Notes under the pieces: generated by a model
The model's database searches: none
What the model saw: the letters and a program-made list of their open reading frames with translations, nothing else
Told to the model about the DNA's origin: nothing
Assembly: GCA_037176885.1 (NCBI GenBank)
Contig: JAWWNJ010000134.1
Span: forward strand, 434,001 to 498,000
Source of the DNA: Favolaschia claudopus
Lineage: Eukaryota; Basidiomycota; Agaricomycetes; Agaricales; Mycenaceae
DNA: 64,000 nucleotides
Reading direction: 5' to 3'
Program-made: the position numbers and the translations under genes
Part shown: one piece after another, positions 12,179 through 25,067 of the stretch
How positions within the stretch are numbered: the first letter of the stretch is position 1
How the letters are laid out: each line of letters begins with the position of its first letter

Positions 12179-13338
12179 ATGTCTCAAACGCCGGTAGGTT
12201 GCCGATTTTTGTTGCTGATTTCGAGGCTAATCTGCTGGAACAGAGTGCCAACGATGGTGCGCCAAAACGCCCTGCTTCTCGCTATCCGAATCATTCTGAG
12301 CGCCGTGCCACTCATAATGCCGTGGAAAGAGTGAGACGTGAAGCTCTTAATCAAAAGCTTCTGGTGAGCGCCTAGTTGCCTGCTGCTGTTTGTCTAATTC
12401 ACGCGTGAATACTAGACCCTTGCCTCGCTGCTCCCGCCGACTGCTACGTTTCGCAGGCCGAGCAAAAATGCCATTATTAACTCGGCGTACGGGTCGTTTA
12501 CTTGATTTTTGTTCCTTACCCTGAACCACTGGTGCTTTCTATCCATTAGGATCGCTACTCTGAGTGCGAGTACCCGTCATCGCGTTCAAGTTGCAGACGA
12601 GCTGCGCAGTCTCAATGATGAGGCAGAGAGATTGAGAATGGTGCGTGAACTAAGCCTTACTCTCAGTTCCTCTGCTGAGCGTCGTTAATCGTGTAGGAAG
12701 TCAACGAATGGCGTGCTCGAGCACATTGTCCTCCCCTCGAGATCACCGATCGCTCCCCGGTGTTTCAAGCGCTTATGAGGGGCGAATCTGTGCACGCAGA
12801 TATTGAAGAAAGCAGCGAGCCTCCCAACGACGATGAAGAAGAGAGCGACGAAGAGGACACCATTGGAACATCTCCCATTACTCTTCAGTCACCACAGGAC
12901 CTTGGGTATACCTACGGCGGGCCCGGAATGCTCGCTCCCTCGTCACCTTCGGGGTTGGCTTCCGCCTCTCCGCCCAGTCATGCTTTTCCGTTTGGACAAT
13001 TGAAAGCAGAAAGCCCAGGATCGGCGGAGGCGGATTTGCTTTATGGCCCTAGGCCTTCTCGCCATGAATACGGAGTAGGTCATGGAATGACTGCGATGCC
13101 TCAAAATCCAGCATGGCCATCCGCGTCGCAAGATCGTGTTGCTGCCCAGCTGCAGGACGTGTATGAGCAGCAGAGACAAATTTTTCAGACCAGTGCGGCG
13201 ATGGTAATGGCCCTACCTTTCCCGCAGGACGCAGACCCGTTTCCAGTTCGGGATACACGGATGGAGCCTGTCACTGCCCTGCGCAGTGGTCCTCCTACAT
13301 TCAATGGGGAATATCCGCCTCCGACCATACACTTCTGA
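12179..13338 (+). CDS. bHLH transcription factor
   Basis: Five exons join in frame: 12179-12193, 12244-12363, 12416-12486, 12550-12640 and 12697-13338. Introns are 50, 52, 63 and 56 bases with good GT/AG signals, giving 312 residues. The basic region ERRATHNAVERVRR carries His29, Glu33 and Arg37, the H-E-R triad that reads E-box DNA and favours CACGTG. Helix 1 follows, then a loop with RRPSKNAIINSAIATL, helix 2 and a leucine-containing extension (VADELRSLNDEAERLRMEVN). The C-terminal half is acidic, then Pro/Ser-rich, as in activation domains. It is probably a nuclear regulator binding as a dimer. Targets cannot be told from the sequence. The small first exon (MSQTP) is the weakest part of the model. 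Confidence 0.88.
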
Positions 13339-14218
13339 AAACCTCAGGCAGGTTGAATGAATTTTCGTACTCACGGGTCCCCTTCTTCGTCCGCTGCATA
13401 GGCCGTCGTATGAACAATTTCTCCTTACGGGTTTGCGGATTTTTTGAAACAGTACACTTCGAACTTTGTATTATCCTGTCAAGTTAAACCCCAGATTAGA
13501 AGGGAATGTATCCACTATTTTGATTTCGGTGCGAGGATTGAGTCAAGAATAAAGATTCTTAACAAAAATGCGGATTCGTTACGTTTCAAGCGGTTTAATC
13601 GCACACACAAGAAATATTCTGCGTGGAAGGTTTTCTGTCTAACGGCGCACTCATACTGTGTACAACACAACTCGTGCTAGCCTCATGGCAATTTTATGAA
13701 TTTCTCCACGGCTCCACTGCTGTGTCAGTGGCGCTGTTCTCGCGGAATGTCTCAAGCTTTTCCTTTCCCAGCACCCACATCATGAAGCTTCGTTACTCGT
13801 AACTCAACTTAAAAAGTTCTTATCGGTCGAGCACGGCCGAAAGCATCAATGGAGCAAAACGCGATCACATGACCGCCCCTATCGCGTTCAATTTTCACCC
13901 CTTCAATATTTAGAGCAAAAATTGCACAGGACACTTAGTTTCAGCGGCTTGAAGTCATCTTCTGCCTTCTCAGTTCTAATCTGACACTATCGACAGAACT
14001 AACGCGTCCTCGGTAGAATTTCCAGTAAGTAGTATAGGTAAATGACAGAGCTATGCCTCAGACTATTAATTAAAATAACAATACTTGAAGGAGAGTACAA
14101 TGTTCTCGATTTGTTTGTTTGTCCATTACCGCGATTCATCTTGTAAGTACATGTATAGTCAAAAAGGAAGGATAGAAAGAGTCGACGTCACCCAAAGAGG
14201 TTTGAAAAAAAAGGAAAG
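13339..14218. other. Intergenic, AT-richer, no gene recognised
   Basis: This is the 3' flank of two convergent genes. A 78-codon plus-strand frame at 13444-13680 has no recognisable features. Nothing else is seen. Confidence 0.4.
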
Positions 14219-15094
14219 TTACTTCGAAAGTCCGCACGCTTTGAGGCAGCTATCGACCCCCGCAGCGAGATTGACAGGAAGGTGGGACCTCCATTGATCG
14301 ATATTCTCGCCTCCGATGGTTTCTGGGAAACCGAGAGCGGCGTCGATGACGTCGGAGGGGAGCATCCAGAGGTTGGTCGCGATGTCGCTGCGGCCGGGAT
14401 CTTCTGAGCTGAACCCCGCGACGAAGGCTGTGAACGAGTCAGGATCAAGCAGATCAAATGGATGATAAAGGCATCGGCGCACCTGCGGGCGAGCAAGTCG
14501 GATTCTGCTGGTAATGAATGCTCCCGGCGGGGAATACCGTCGCTTGGAACTTCCCCAATGCGGATTTGACTTCCGCAATGTTGAATCCGTTTTCTAACAC
14601 GAATCCCGCGTCTAGGATGCCGTCGATGACTGTTAGCATCTCGTTCGCTCTGGGATGCAGATGTGGGATGTTCAGTCCGCAGGGCGCGATGAGGGAGACG
14701 GCGCCGGCGAGGCTTAGGTCGGTTAGGATTGGGAAGTTGTCGGCTTTGCGAGTAAGTCAGTTATGGATCAAAAGAACTTGAATGCTTTGAAACGGGTTGA
14801 CATACTCGTGGCGAGGAGAATGGAGCCGCCCTTCGCACCGTCCGCAGGGGCTTGGTTGTTGAAGTCAAACACCGTGAGGTCGCGGAGCGCGTCGCCGGTC
14901 AGCAGGTTTCCGTTCCCATCCGTCAATAGCTTCTTGAATCGATCGACACTGCTCGCTTGCGTCTTGAGGCCGGAGGCGATGGCGGGTCCGTTGGTGATGA
15001 TGGGGACGCGTGCGGGTTGGGATATGGTGGGTGCGCCGTGGGTGGAGAGCGCGGATGCGAGGAGGGTGGGGAGTGTGAGGGAGAGGAGATGCAT
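14219..15094 (-). CDS. Secreted germin-like cupin (spherulin-1A type)
   Basis: Three exons (15094-14806, 14743-14483, 14427-14219) give 252 residues. The N-terminus MHLLSLTLPTLLASALSTHG is a signal peptide. Germin box 1 reads GLNIPHLHPRANEM with metal ligands His124, His126 and Glu131. Box 2 supplies His173 in FPAGSIHYQQN. A later segment, FSSEDPGRSDIATNLW, is also typical of germins. The family binds Mn or another divalent metal in a cupin barrel. Plant members are oxalate oxidases or superoxide dismutases, and the slime-mould member spherulin-1A marks encystment. The exact activity here is unknown. The two Cys pairs (Cys118 region and the C-terminal DSCLKACGL) may form disulfides. Both introns have consensus ends (61 and 55 bases), so the gene looks intact. 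Confidence 0.9.
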
Positions 15095-17099
15095 TATGAA
15101 GAAGCGAGAAGAGAAGCTAGGGGGGGTCAGTTCTTTGTGGGACGGTGGAAGATGAGCGTGAAGGTAGGTATGTACGCACCAGGAATGGGCGACCGACGAC
15201 AGAAAGGGCAGTGAAGAAGAAGAAGGTGCATTGCGGGGGCGAGGTTATATAGCGGTGCGGGCCGAGAAATTGTCGATTGCGGGTGAGTCAACTTCCGAGA
15301 AAGACTTTCAGGAACTGTGCAAGTCCATATGGGACTCCCGTTAAACATCGTAGTGCCCGCATTCGAGGAAAGATCGCTGCAAACGGTTAGCAGCTGTTCT
15401 GAGGAAGGAATTGGTTCCGCGGATGAATCCTGTGTTGGGTTGCGATGAAGATGCATTCAAAATTGACTCGTCCCATTTGCGCAGTTACCGAACGCGTTGC
15501 GTTGAAATTGGGATTAAGGTAACTGTGGAGATATGATGGTATCTTTGATGAACGAGTCTTATCTCTTTAAATGAAGACTTGACACAAGACCAGCCGCCGG
15601 CGGTGCGTCAAGTGTTGACTTTTCCCCCGTCATATCCCGCGATTTCAATCGAAACGGGAGAGTTTCGGAACAACTCCGTTGGATAACTGAGGCTGAGCAA
15701 GGAATGAATGAATCCCGATTGAATTTAGAGCTGTAATTTAAAGCAGAGACAAGTGTTACAGCCGAATGAACGACTGAACAATGAAAGAGGGTCATTCGAA
15801 AACTCAAAATGCTCACCGGAGATTTATCATCCCTTGAACACAAGTCCTTCACGACCAATTTCATCGAGTCCGCTGACTGCTATGATACTCATCGGAAAGG
15901 ACGAGGGGGCACAGAGCAATGTTGGTGTGTAGAATGATTACTAGGCCATGCATACTGTACCTGCCACTCACATCAGAAGAGGCTAGTGTACGTCTCCCTG
16001 GTCGAAAGTGTGCATCGAATGGACTGAATTTGTGGCGGCGGCGAGCGCCGGGGTGCGTCAACCATGAGAGCTCTGAGTCACAAATTCTCCATGGATCTTG
16101 CATGGACCATTGGTGTCAGCCTACATAAATAGGCAGCCAGGCTGCCAGTGCTCCGGAGAAATATTTGCTCTTCAATCACTGCCTTGATTCCATTCCAAGT
16201 CCGTATGAAAGCTTGGGCTGACAGAATGTCGATGGTTGGTCGACTTGGAGCTCCAAGTCTTGCCAAAGTCTTGCGCCTGACGCCTTGCCCGCCGCCGTCG
16301 TTGTGGTAGCAAGAGAAGAGTTTCGGCACTTCCCGAAAGCTAACGACAGCCGTTGTGTGCCGAGTCTCTTCTCACGCACTTCTCCCACAACGAAACTGGC
16401 ACGGCGGACAAAATTGGCTTTTCTATCCCTACATGTTCTCCCTCCCGACTTTATACACGTAGAAAGCAGATTCTCGCCCTCCGCTGTGAGGTGGACTACC
16501 AGGCTGTCTATCTACCGCTCAAATCTTGGCCTTCAAGTCAACGGCGGCAGCGATTCGAATAAATCTTGAATTCATTGAGTTTCCTCGCAGCTTCAAGCTT
16601 CGAGGACCCAGCGTCGGGAAAGGATATCTAAGGCATGTTCGAGATTGGTTGCTACTAACATACCACTCATAATCGACTCAGAATCGACTCAAAACTGTAG
16701 GTATATAGCGACCTGACGATGACTCTCGAAACCGCCAATTAGGAGGGGTTGGGAGACGAAGAGTGCGGCGGGGGATGCTCACTCGACCGGCTGCTCCTCA
16801 CTTTATCTTATGGACCAGGTGAGACCGTCATGCATCCGCTGTTGCTAAATGCCTAGCTAACCATGGCTGCAGCGCGCCTCGTCTTGGTGACGTGTCATGT
16901 CAGAGTGTATCGGATAGGACAATTCCTCTGTGGATCTAATAGCTAAGAAAGGGCCCAGGTAGCCAATATACTGCGTCGCGGAGCGGATGAAGTCGTCGAA
17001 CTCGCCTGGTTTTGCTTTGGGATTACAGTATTGGGTACCAGAAACCACCACTTCAGAGGCACGCAATTTACTCCCTCTTCATTCGCTCTGAATCCAAGG
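15095..17099. other. Intergenic, no gene recognised
   Basis: Minus-strand frames at 15559-15864, 15861-16103 and 16078-16329 are 80-100 codons long, lack domains and cannot be joined across clear splice sites. The first few hundred bases upstream of 15094 are probably the promoter of the cupin gene. Confidence 0.35.
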
Positions 17100-20000
17100 G
17101 ACTGACTGTCTCGTAGTTAGTCGTACCGGCTTCTCGTCGTCGGAAGCCCGACGACGTGCCAAACCGCAAATAATCTCTTTCGCCTCCTTGGGACTTTGAT
17201 CGAGACACGAGGCTTGCACCTTGCGTCCGCCCGACCACGCATGGGCTCATCGTGCCAATGCCTCCATAATTCATCGTGCACTAAATATCGGCCATTCCGA
17301 AACCGATGTCATGCGTGCTATCTTCATCCGACATTACCCCCGGGCCCTCGTGCTCTATGCTCGACATATCACGACCACCATTTTCTACTTGCAGCCGTTC
17401 GAGCGTGCACCGACGAAATCATCCCCCGCCGCGAACGACTCTTCATTCTTCTTCCTCCCTTCCCTCCGCTGGCGACCCTCGCATCTCCATATCATCTTGA
17501 CCTACCGCGATTCCCCGCGTCGTAGCCGTTGACTTCGTCTGCACTTGTCGGGATACTTCCCGCTCCCGACGCAGTGCGCCTCCACTACCCACCTACAAGC
17601 ACGAGCGATGTGGAGGGTAGACTCCCAGCCTCGCACACCCCGTCTCTGCGTCGACAGTCTAGATGGGACATAGCCAATCCGGCTTTTCGCCTTCGTTTCC
17701 TCCGACCTAGCGTCGCGCTCGTCTCTATTGCCGTGCTGGCATACGTGCGCCGCCGAAGACCCGTCTCCTCCCCCAAATCGTGGTTCCGGGCGCCGCGGCA
17801 TCCTTACCCTCCAAACCCTTTACCATCCCTCCCGTGTACCATCGCCACGGTCTTCATCCACCCAGGCCTCATTTGTCACAGCGCAAACGATTCTCCCTCG
17901 CCTCCGCACCTCTACCTCCATACCTACCCCGTCTTCATCCTCATCTTCATCTTCGTCTTCGTCGGCGATGTCTACCCCGAAGAACAGACTCGCGGGGGAT
18001 ACTTCGAGTCTCCGAAGCAGCGAGGAGGCTACGGATGCGGATGCGAAGATGCACCCCGTTTGCGCAATCGTGTATCCCCGCCGTCCTTTACTCCGTCTCG
18101 GCTTTCGCCACCATCCTGGGGCGCTAACTTCTCCTCTTCCAGTCAGCGTCGCCACGTCGTGCCCACTGCGATACTTTCCGCCGTGTCCTGCGCTCTCCTC
18201 GTTGGTGGAGTGGAGGGCACGGCTGTTTTTCTCTTCTTCGTCCGCCTCGTTTTCGCTGTCGTCTCGTCTACGGTGGTGCACTAGAAAGCAAGGCAAGGCA
18301 TTGAGCGTCTTGCCGCGTCGTGGTCCGAGATCGGGCTCGACTCCACTTGATTCGAAGGAAGGAGCGGGTCCCGCAGACTCAGTCGATGTAATTCCAATCC
18401 GCGCAAGAGTCAAGGTGTCGTCTTTCCCTCCATAGTGCATGCCTGTCTTTCCCTTGCACGCACCCTTCCACCTCCATTCCCCGACGCCCAGACACCTTCT
18501 CCCTCACCTCTTCGCTCCCTCCAGCCCTTCCTCCTCCTGTCTTCGCTCCCTCCCCCTCGCCCACTTATCCGCGTTCACGCCCAACGACATCTTTGCTCCA
18601 TCCTCGACACCAACGCACCTCTCAGGCGCCGGATGTCTCGGGATGGGTCTTTCTGAGCACGGTCTTGGACCCGCGCGAATTCTGAGCGTGCTTTGGAGTG
18701 CAGCGGGGAGGCAGAGCCGTCAGGCGAGGGAAACCTACTTGCGCCTAATTCTCGACATTAGCATCCCTCCGAGGCTGCGGATGCGCCGGGATGTGTCTAT
18801 TTGCGTACGATCTTGGACCTGCGGAGTGTCTGAGCGCGCCCGAGTGCTAGGAGGGGAAGCCGGGTGGGATGTGGTGGTGGCACGTGATGCGTGGGGAAAC
18901 CGTCTCTTTGCTTCGACGAATCATCTCTGCTCATCTCGACGGGATACCATCAACGGAAGCCTCACCGTCCCTGTTGCATGGATGTATCTTCCTTGCCTCA
19001 ACACGTCCCCGACTCCATCGGTCCCCCACGATTATCGCCCGTGTCCTTGCGCTACCGCGAGGCGAGCGCCAGATGCAAACGTGTAGGTGGAGGTCGAATA
19101 GAATGCGGAGTGCAGATACTAGGCTTGCGGGATGAAGGGAAGGTGACGGGTGGCTCGGAGGAAAAGAGGATGAGGAATGGCGAATGAAGGAAACCTCTGA
19201 CGCTCCAAATTGCGATGTTCTTGTGAGTCGCTCGTTATCCGATATCGTGTCGATGCTGATTCCTTGGGTCATTGGTCTTTGCTAGTGCGGATGTCCGTCT
19301 CGTACGGCTGTCATCGCACGCCGACATCGTGTTCCTATTACGCGGGGCCGCAAGGAAATCTCTTCGTTCCCGCAGCATCCTTCCCCTCCATTTCGTACTT
19401 GGCCTCACTCTAATACCTTCCTCCCACCATCTTCATCTTCATTGGCATCAGCATCAGCGTCTGATCTTACAAACGGATTGCGGGGATACTTGCTTCGATG
19501 CAGCGCCGGCTACGAATACGAATACGGCCAAGCGGAGGAGGAGGGTAGAAACGAGGAGGATAGAGGATATTAGCGAGGCGTACCACGCCTCCTCCACTCA
19601 ACGTCGCCACGATACCCTCCGTCGCTGCTCAATCCCCTCCTCGCTCTTCTTTTATCCCTATGCACGCTATACGGGGATACCCCAGCGAAACCACTTTCCC
19701 CCAATCCTCCACACCAGCGCACCCCAGAGGCGGCGGGTACATCGGGATATAGGTACTTGCATACACCGCACGGTTTCTGAGCGCACTTGAAAGTGCGGCG
19801 GCGAGGGAGAGCCGTCCGGCGAGTGGAACCCACTTTCGCTCAATCCCCGGTGCCAACACATTGCAGAGGCGGCGGGTACGCCGGGATCTGGGTAATTGTA
19901 TACGATAATGGACCCGCGGGATTTCTGGCCGCCCTCGAGGGCTCGGTGGGCAGGGAGGGGAAGCCGGTCGGATGGTGGTGGTATATGATGCGTGGGAAAT

Positions 20001-21650
20001 CTCTTGTCTCGTTCCTCGGAATCCTCCACTTCGACGAATCATCGCTCCTCGTCTCGACGCGATACCATCGACGGAAACCTCCGCTCGCTTTTGCATCACC
20101 TCCGAGACCCTGCTACGTGTACCTTATGCTGCATGGGACAATGCGAATTGCGGATACCAGGATTGCCGGATGAAGGGAAGATGGCGGGTGAGGAGACGAG
20201 GGTGAGAAGCGGAGGTTGGATGAAGGGGACGTCTGATCCTCCAAATTGTGATGCTCTTGTGAGTTGCTCGTTCTTCGATATTGTGTCGATACTGATGCCT
20301 TGGGCCGTTGGTTTTGCTAGTGCGGATATCCGTCTCGTGGACCCGTCATCACGCCAGTAACGTGTCTGTTATGCCGCTATCGAAGGGACAACGCCTCACT
20401 ACCCAACGAAGTCTTCCCTCTTCTCGGGAACGACTTGCCCCAACCTTCCCCTCCACGCCTTCTACCATCTCGGCGCTCCCCTATCCACACCCTACATATC
20501 CATCAGTGTCCCAGTCACGTAACCTCGAGAGATTCAATTTCAAAGCTCGTGTACCCCGGTTGCCTTGGTCATCGAGACACGAGCAGAACTCGAAGATACA
20601 CACACCGTCGCCGTCAATGCATAGCTCTGCTCCTAGTACTGTATCGGTGCGAATATCGCATGCACAGCAGAAGCCCATCCGAATCCCCCGCTAGTGCTCC
20701 TGATTCGTTCTCTGTGCCCTGATCCCGTACATGACAACCCCACCAGTCCGCGTTCCCACTTCCTCCTGCGACAAGCTTCCCCCTCGTTGCATGTCGGCGC
20801 TCTTATCGTCATTGCGAAGCCTCCGAATCCCTACATCTCGAGCTGTGTATCTCTTGCTGCGTACCTCTTTCGAGTGCCGCAGGCCTGGATTGAATATATC
20901 GTATGCCAGTATCAGTTCTCGTCGTGACTGGCACCTTATTTACGATACACGCCTCGCGCCTGCACGCCATCCGCAACTCAGCATGTCGACAACGCCGCCC
21001 TTTGACGCCGGCGTTTTCTCATGCTCTGGCACCGTCCTTCTCAATGCTTCCCAAACTCACTCGCACATCGTCTGGAAGACCCTAAATGGGGATAATGACC
21101 TACAAAACACTTTCACTCGTTCTGCGACGGTGTGATACCGCGCGGGTCGCGGATGCTCCGGGATGGGGCTCTTCAGACCCTATTCTGGATCTGCTTGGTC
21201 TTGACGCCGCTCAGAGCTGCGAGGAGGAAACCCAGGCGGCGCGACGCGTCACGTGATCTAGACGACGATGCAATTAGCTTCAATCTTTGGCCATTTGGAA
21301 GACAGTTGCTTGAGGCTGACCATATCTACGCACCTATAATGGCTTGAGCTACGAATGGACGCGTTCAAACAGTTCCTGAATATCAAGAGGAAGAGATCCC
21401 AGACTCCGGCGACCTCACTTTCGCCGCGCAAGTCATTTCTATAGCTCATGGGAACAGTTGCGGATCTGAATATCTGCAGGTGCAGTGTGCCTAGAACGAT
21501 GCCTTCTTTCGTGTTTCTGCGCGCCCCGTCCCCGATCGCTCGCGGGGAGTGCCGATAGTGCGACCCGTTTTCCGTTCCCCCGGAGATTCTGTCGAGAATT
21601 AGAACGCCAAAATCGCTCTCGTACCATCAACTCGAGCATCTCGAGTTTGC
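17100..21650. repeat. Decayed, pyrimidine-rich repeat block
   Basis: The plus strand is rich in C and T, with stretches of CTCCTC and TCATCTTCATC, so all frames stay open by chance and overlap. No domain is seen. Diverged direct repeats are visible: about 18880-18990 with 19975-20100 (shared cgacgaatcatc and gataccatc), 19128-19345 with 20165-20355 (shared ctccaaattg, gtcgatactgat and gctagtgcggat), and 17925-18045 with 19420-19540. A shorter motif around gccggatgtctcgggatgggtct recurs near 18625, 18775, 19725, 19870 and 21150. It reads as old tandem duplication of one or two units of roughly 1-1.5 kb, now strongly mutated. Confidence 0.6.
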
Positions 21651-21855
21651 CCTAGACAGCACTCGATCTTATGCGTATGCGATGCCGTTTCATCAGAGGC
21701 AAGTACATATACTTAGTACTCCCATCGTCTTCCATATCCAATCTTACGGCTTTGGGCAGCGGGGATCTTGTCACCATTGCACTTTTGTTCGTTCTTGTTC
21801 TCATCTACTGTCGACGAACTACTTGCTGCTTCAAGCTTGTGACTGTTGACCGTGC

Positions 21856-22359
21856 CTATTCCTGACCATTGAATAGATATACCCTAAAAATGTCAACACC
21901 TATGAAACATTTGAGTGGCTTCGTTCTGACCCTGAACGTAAACGCGAAGTGTTTTGTTCGTGTTCTCCGTGTACTCTGTGGAAGCCGACCATGAATGTCC
22001 GACCGCGGTGCGAGACAATCAGTCCCTCGACAGAACCCGTCATCCATCATATGTAGATGGAAGACCTTCGTTGACACTGGTGGGATATCTTTGGCTGTCG
22101 TCCCCCACGTTGAACGGACAGCTCGTGCCCTTGGCGAGGCGGCCTCTTCGTCTCTGTTGACCCTTGACAGTAGTTGTTTGACATCACGGTTCATTGAAAC
22201 GAGGAGGCCGCATTTGTCGCTAACTTGTTCCCAGACGGACCCACACATCGCCTCAACTTCGCTGATCAGATCGACCTTCTGAGTCGGACGCATATGGCCT
22301 CCGTCTCCTGTCGGCATACACACAAGCAGACTCCTCGCGCGCCCAGCACTGCTACGCAC
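21856..22359 (-). CDS. Hypothetical protein, possibly one exon of a gene
   Basis: This open frame of 167 codons has ordinary protein-like composition in its middle (LISEVEAMCGSVWEQVSDKC followed by LLVSMNRDVKQLLSRVNRDE), suggesting helices. The ends look less coding-like. I recognise no family and cannot place flanking exons. It may be a fragment of a larger gene. Confidence 0.25.
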   Translation of the reverse strand: MRSSAGRARSLLVCMPTGDGGHMRPTQKVDLISEVEAMCGSVWEQVSDKCGLLVSMNRDVKQLLSRVNRDEEAASPRARAVRSTWGTTAKDIPPVSTKVFHLHMMDDGFCRGTDCLAPRSDIHGRLPQSTRRTRTKHFAFTFRVRTKPLKCFIGVDIFRVYLFNGQE

Positions 22360-22879
22360 TCAGACAGTGGCTTCCATTTCCAGGAGACGATCCCGAAACC
22401 CGAAGGCTCCGATGAAATTGCCCGGAGCGTCAGTGAATGCAGCTGTTATCCGAGCTCGTGTTTGTGAGTACGCCACGATTCGCCATTTGTATTTCATTCC
22501 AGTTCAGCAGTAGATGCGCCTTTCACAGGAAGAAACGATAATCTGCTGGGAATTGGGTCTAACCAAAAGCGAGCGGTGTGTATTATTACCTCGATAACAC
22601 GATCGTCTTTCGATTGCACGACAAGTCTCAAGTGGCTATGCGAGTGAGGAAAGCCTTTGTTCTCGAAGGGGTTCCTGTATCGACGCCGAATTCTCCGTTA
22701 ATCTTCGACGGAGAAACCCCTCACGGCGCGTAAGAAATGCTGAGACACGCATCTAGGTACTCCCAACTGTGCCAAAAAATTCCATTGACAAAAAAATAAC
22801 GAAGACAAGAACACAGTTCCATAAAATGTAACAAGAATCAACTTAACTCTCATAACTTGGGGCATACAACTTTTCATGA

Positions 22880-24026
22880 TCAGGAACTCTCACTTCGCCG
22901 ACGTTCAGACGTTGTGGAGGTATCTGGTGCCAGTGGACAGAATTTTCTAGACATCATCCGATTACGAATGTGCTGTCCTCTGCGACTTTCAGTCGGATAG
23001 ATGCAGCTTCGCTTGCGACGCGCACACTGACTGCAAAGAGGTGAGCAAAACTTGAAAACCCCAAACAGGCTCGAGTCAGCATTTACTTGCACGTCTGGTC
23101 TGGCGCGTCCTCCGGGGGGCGCGTACATCCAATTTTCCTCTCGCGGCAAAAAAGACACGCTAGTAACTGTTTCTTCACTCCGTCTCGTCTTGTGTCATGG
23201 CTTCTGAATGTTTTCGGCCATTGTTGATGCCCTTGGATGACGGGAAAGTGACCCGGTCCTGATGTGGTTCCATAGAAACTGTTCGTCGGTGAGGGAGGCC
23301 TGCGCGATGCATCCCATGCAAACACGGGCAGGGAAGGCAAATAGTTGTCGGGATCATGCAATGAAGGCGAGTGGAGGAAACTATTGGCATGATAGTCGAT
23401 CTGAGTGGGCCGCCCATGATAATACGGTGGTTGAAAAAAACCATAATCCGAGTGAGAGCTTCCGGGACGCTTGATATTGTGAATGAGCTGCTGCGAAGGG
23501 CTGCACATCGAGCTTACCTCGTTAAATGCGCAGTCGAGGTTTTGATTGAATATGTGTGGCGATGAACTCGTGCTTGAACTGTCGCTGGGTATGTCTACCC
23601 CGTATGAGTTGTGCAGCTCTTGAGGATACGAATTGGATATATTGAGGTAGTTGGACGGAGAGTTGCTCTCGAGAGATTCTCCCCCAACTGCAGTGGACGG
23701 AAGCTTGATATAATTGTCATTATGAGTGCCTCCGGACTGCCGATGGTTCAGTGGATGTCCCGAGACCCGTTCCAACGAGAAAGCAAACTTACGCTCGAGT
23801 GAGGACGGGGAAGAGAAGGGTACAAAGTAGTGTGGGTGGCGGTTGGTAACGAGTCATGGAAGCCAGTGGGCAGATGACCGATGCGCGTCTCTGACGGGCG
23901 TCTCCGTTCTAGCTGGGAAGGTGGCGGCAGAATCGGGAGCGGCGGAGTTTCAAACGGGTCGAAGCTCGGCGTGCCGTCTGGATAGTCTGCGGAGCTCTTG
24001 AGTTGGAAGTAAGGGTTAGGAAGCAT
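22880..24026 (-). CDS. Zn2Cys6 transcription factor with C-terminal zinc cluster
   Basis: Three exons (24026-23793, 23736-23087, 23030-22880) joined by a 56-base intron each give 344 residues. The binuclear zinc cluster has Cys272, 275, 282, 294, 297 and 304 (ACLFCRERKIGC, then DQTCNQCARRKRSC), followed by YPTESRRGQH. Such clusters bind DNA at CGG-type half sites and are restricted to fungi. Here the cluster lies near the C-terminus instead of the N-terminus, after a long Ser/Pro/Asn-rich, probably disordered region. Basidiomycetes do have a family built this way. The second intron splits the cluster. No fungal-specific middle homology region is seen. The start ATG at 24026 is the first in frame after an upstream stop, but an earlier exon cannot be excluded. 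Confidence 0.88.
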
Positions 24027-24688
24027 TCTAGAGTGAACAAGGGAACTTGGGTAACATTCAGAAAGATCACTTCTTGACGGAACGTTTTAAGATAAGCAGC
24101 CAAGGGTGAAGCGCTAATTTGCGTTACAGCTTAGCTGTACCTTCATTATCGTGCCGGTGAGTTCTATCAACATGGACCCACACATCTACCAATTGTGAAT
24201 CTTGTTGCCGGAACGGAAGCCAGCCCTTCGACTATAATTTTAGCACAAACACCTTATAGACCGAGGATTCCATTGGTTCTACCGCCCAAAATACGTCGGA
24301 GCGTCGCTGGGCTCGGGACAAACAAATGGTGGATTACTTGCACTCTTTGGATCACCAGACGAATGACCACAAACGCGTATGAATATGTGCGCATGGCAGC
24401 GGAGAGGTATACTTTGCGTACACACTGTCTTCCCAAGCTGGCAGAAAGCTCCCAGATTCTACTGCCATCGGCAACCGGCAGAAGAGATGCAGCTAGACAG
24501 GAAGTGTTGACATCAGTTCTCAGCCACGGTATGGCATCGGGCAGGCAAGCAACCGAGGTGCGGCGACCTAGCTGTATCCGTTAGAGAACAAAGGCAGGTA
24601 AAGTGTAGAAGACAACATACGTTACGTCAAAAAGAAATTCGTGAATTCTCGCTCCGAAGTTCTGAAGAGCACCGCGAATCTCACTATT

Positions 24689-24811
24689 TCACTTCTCCGT
24701 CTCTCGCTTGCGGCCGACCGTGCTGATGGTAGGATTGAACTCAAATGCGACGGTTAGTAGAGTCATAAAAATCAGCCAGAGGATGATGAGCGGCAGGTGG
24801 GTTCCAAGCGA
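24689..24811 (-). other. Possible last exon encoding a membrane helix
   Basis: After an acceptor at 24812 (CTGTCAG) an open frame of 40 codons contains the strongly hydrophobic PLIILWLIFMTLLTVAFEF, then a basic tail TVGRKRETEK and a stop. It looks like a genuine C-terminal membrane anchor. Upstream coding sequence around 24900-25010 (ASFRGLDDLKRSSLKKANKK) may belong to the same gene, but I could not complete a model. Confidence 0.3.
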
Positions 24812-25067
24812 CTGACAGTATACCAGAATATAACAAAGGAAGTCGTCAGAGCCCGAGAAGATCCGTCGACAGATTTGGTGACCGATCAGGACGGACCATT
24901 GCGGTCGATAGCCTCGGCGACCTTCTTGTTTGCTTTCTTTAGACTTGAACGTTTTAGATCATCCAGTCCGCGGAACGACGCGCAAATCGTGGTGAAGAGA
25001 CTCTGAAGAAGAACGGCGTACTTGAATTTCTCATGAGGCGGGCGTGCGGTTACAACCTCGATTTAAT

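Noticed and set aside
17529..18440. Long open frames (up to 251 codons) on both strands
   Set aside because: They overlap in several phases, are compositionally biased (Ser, Pro, Arg, Leu) and reflect the pyrimidine-rich sequence.
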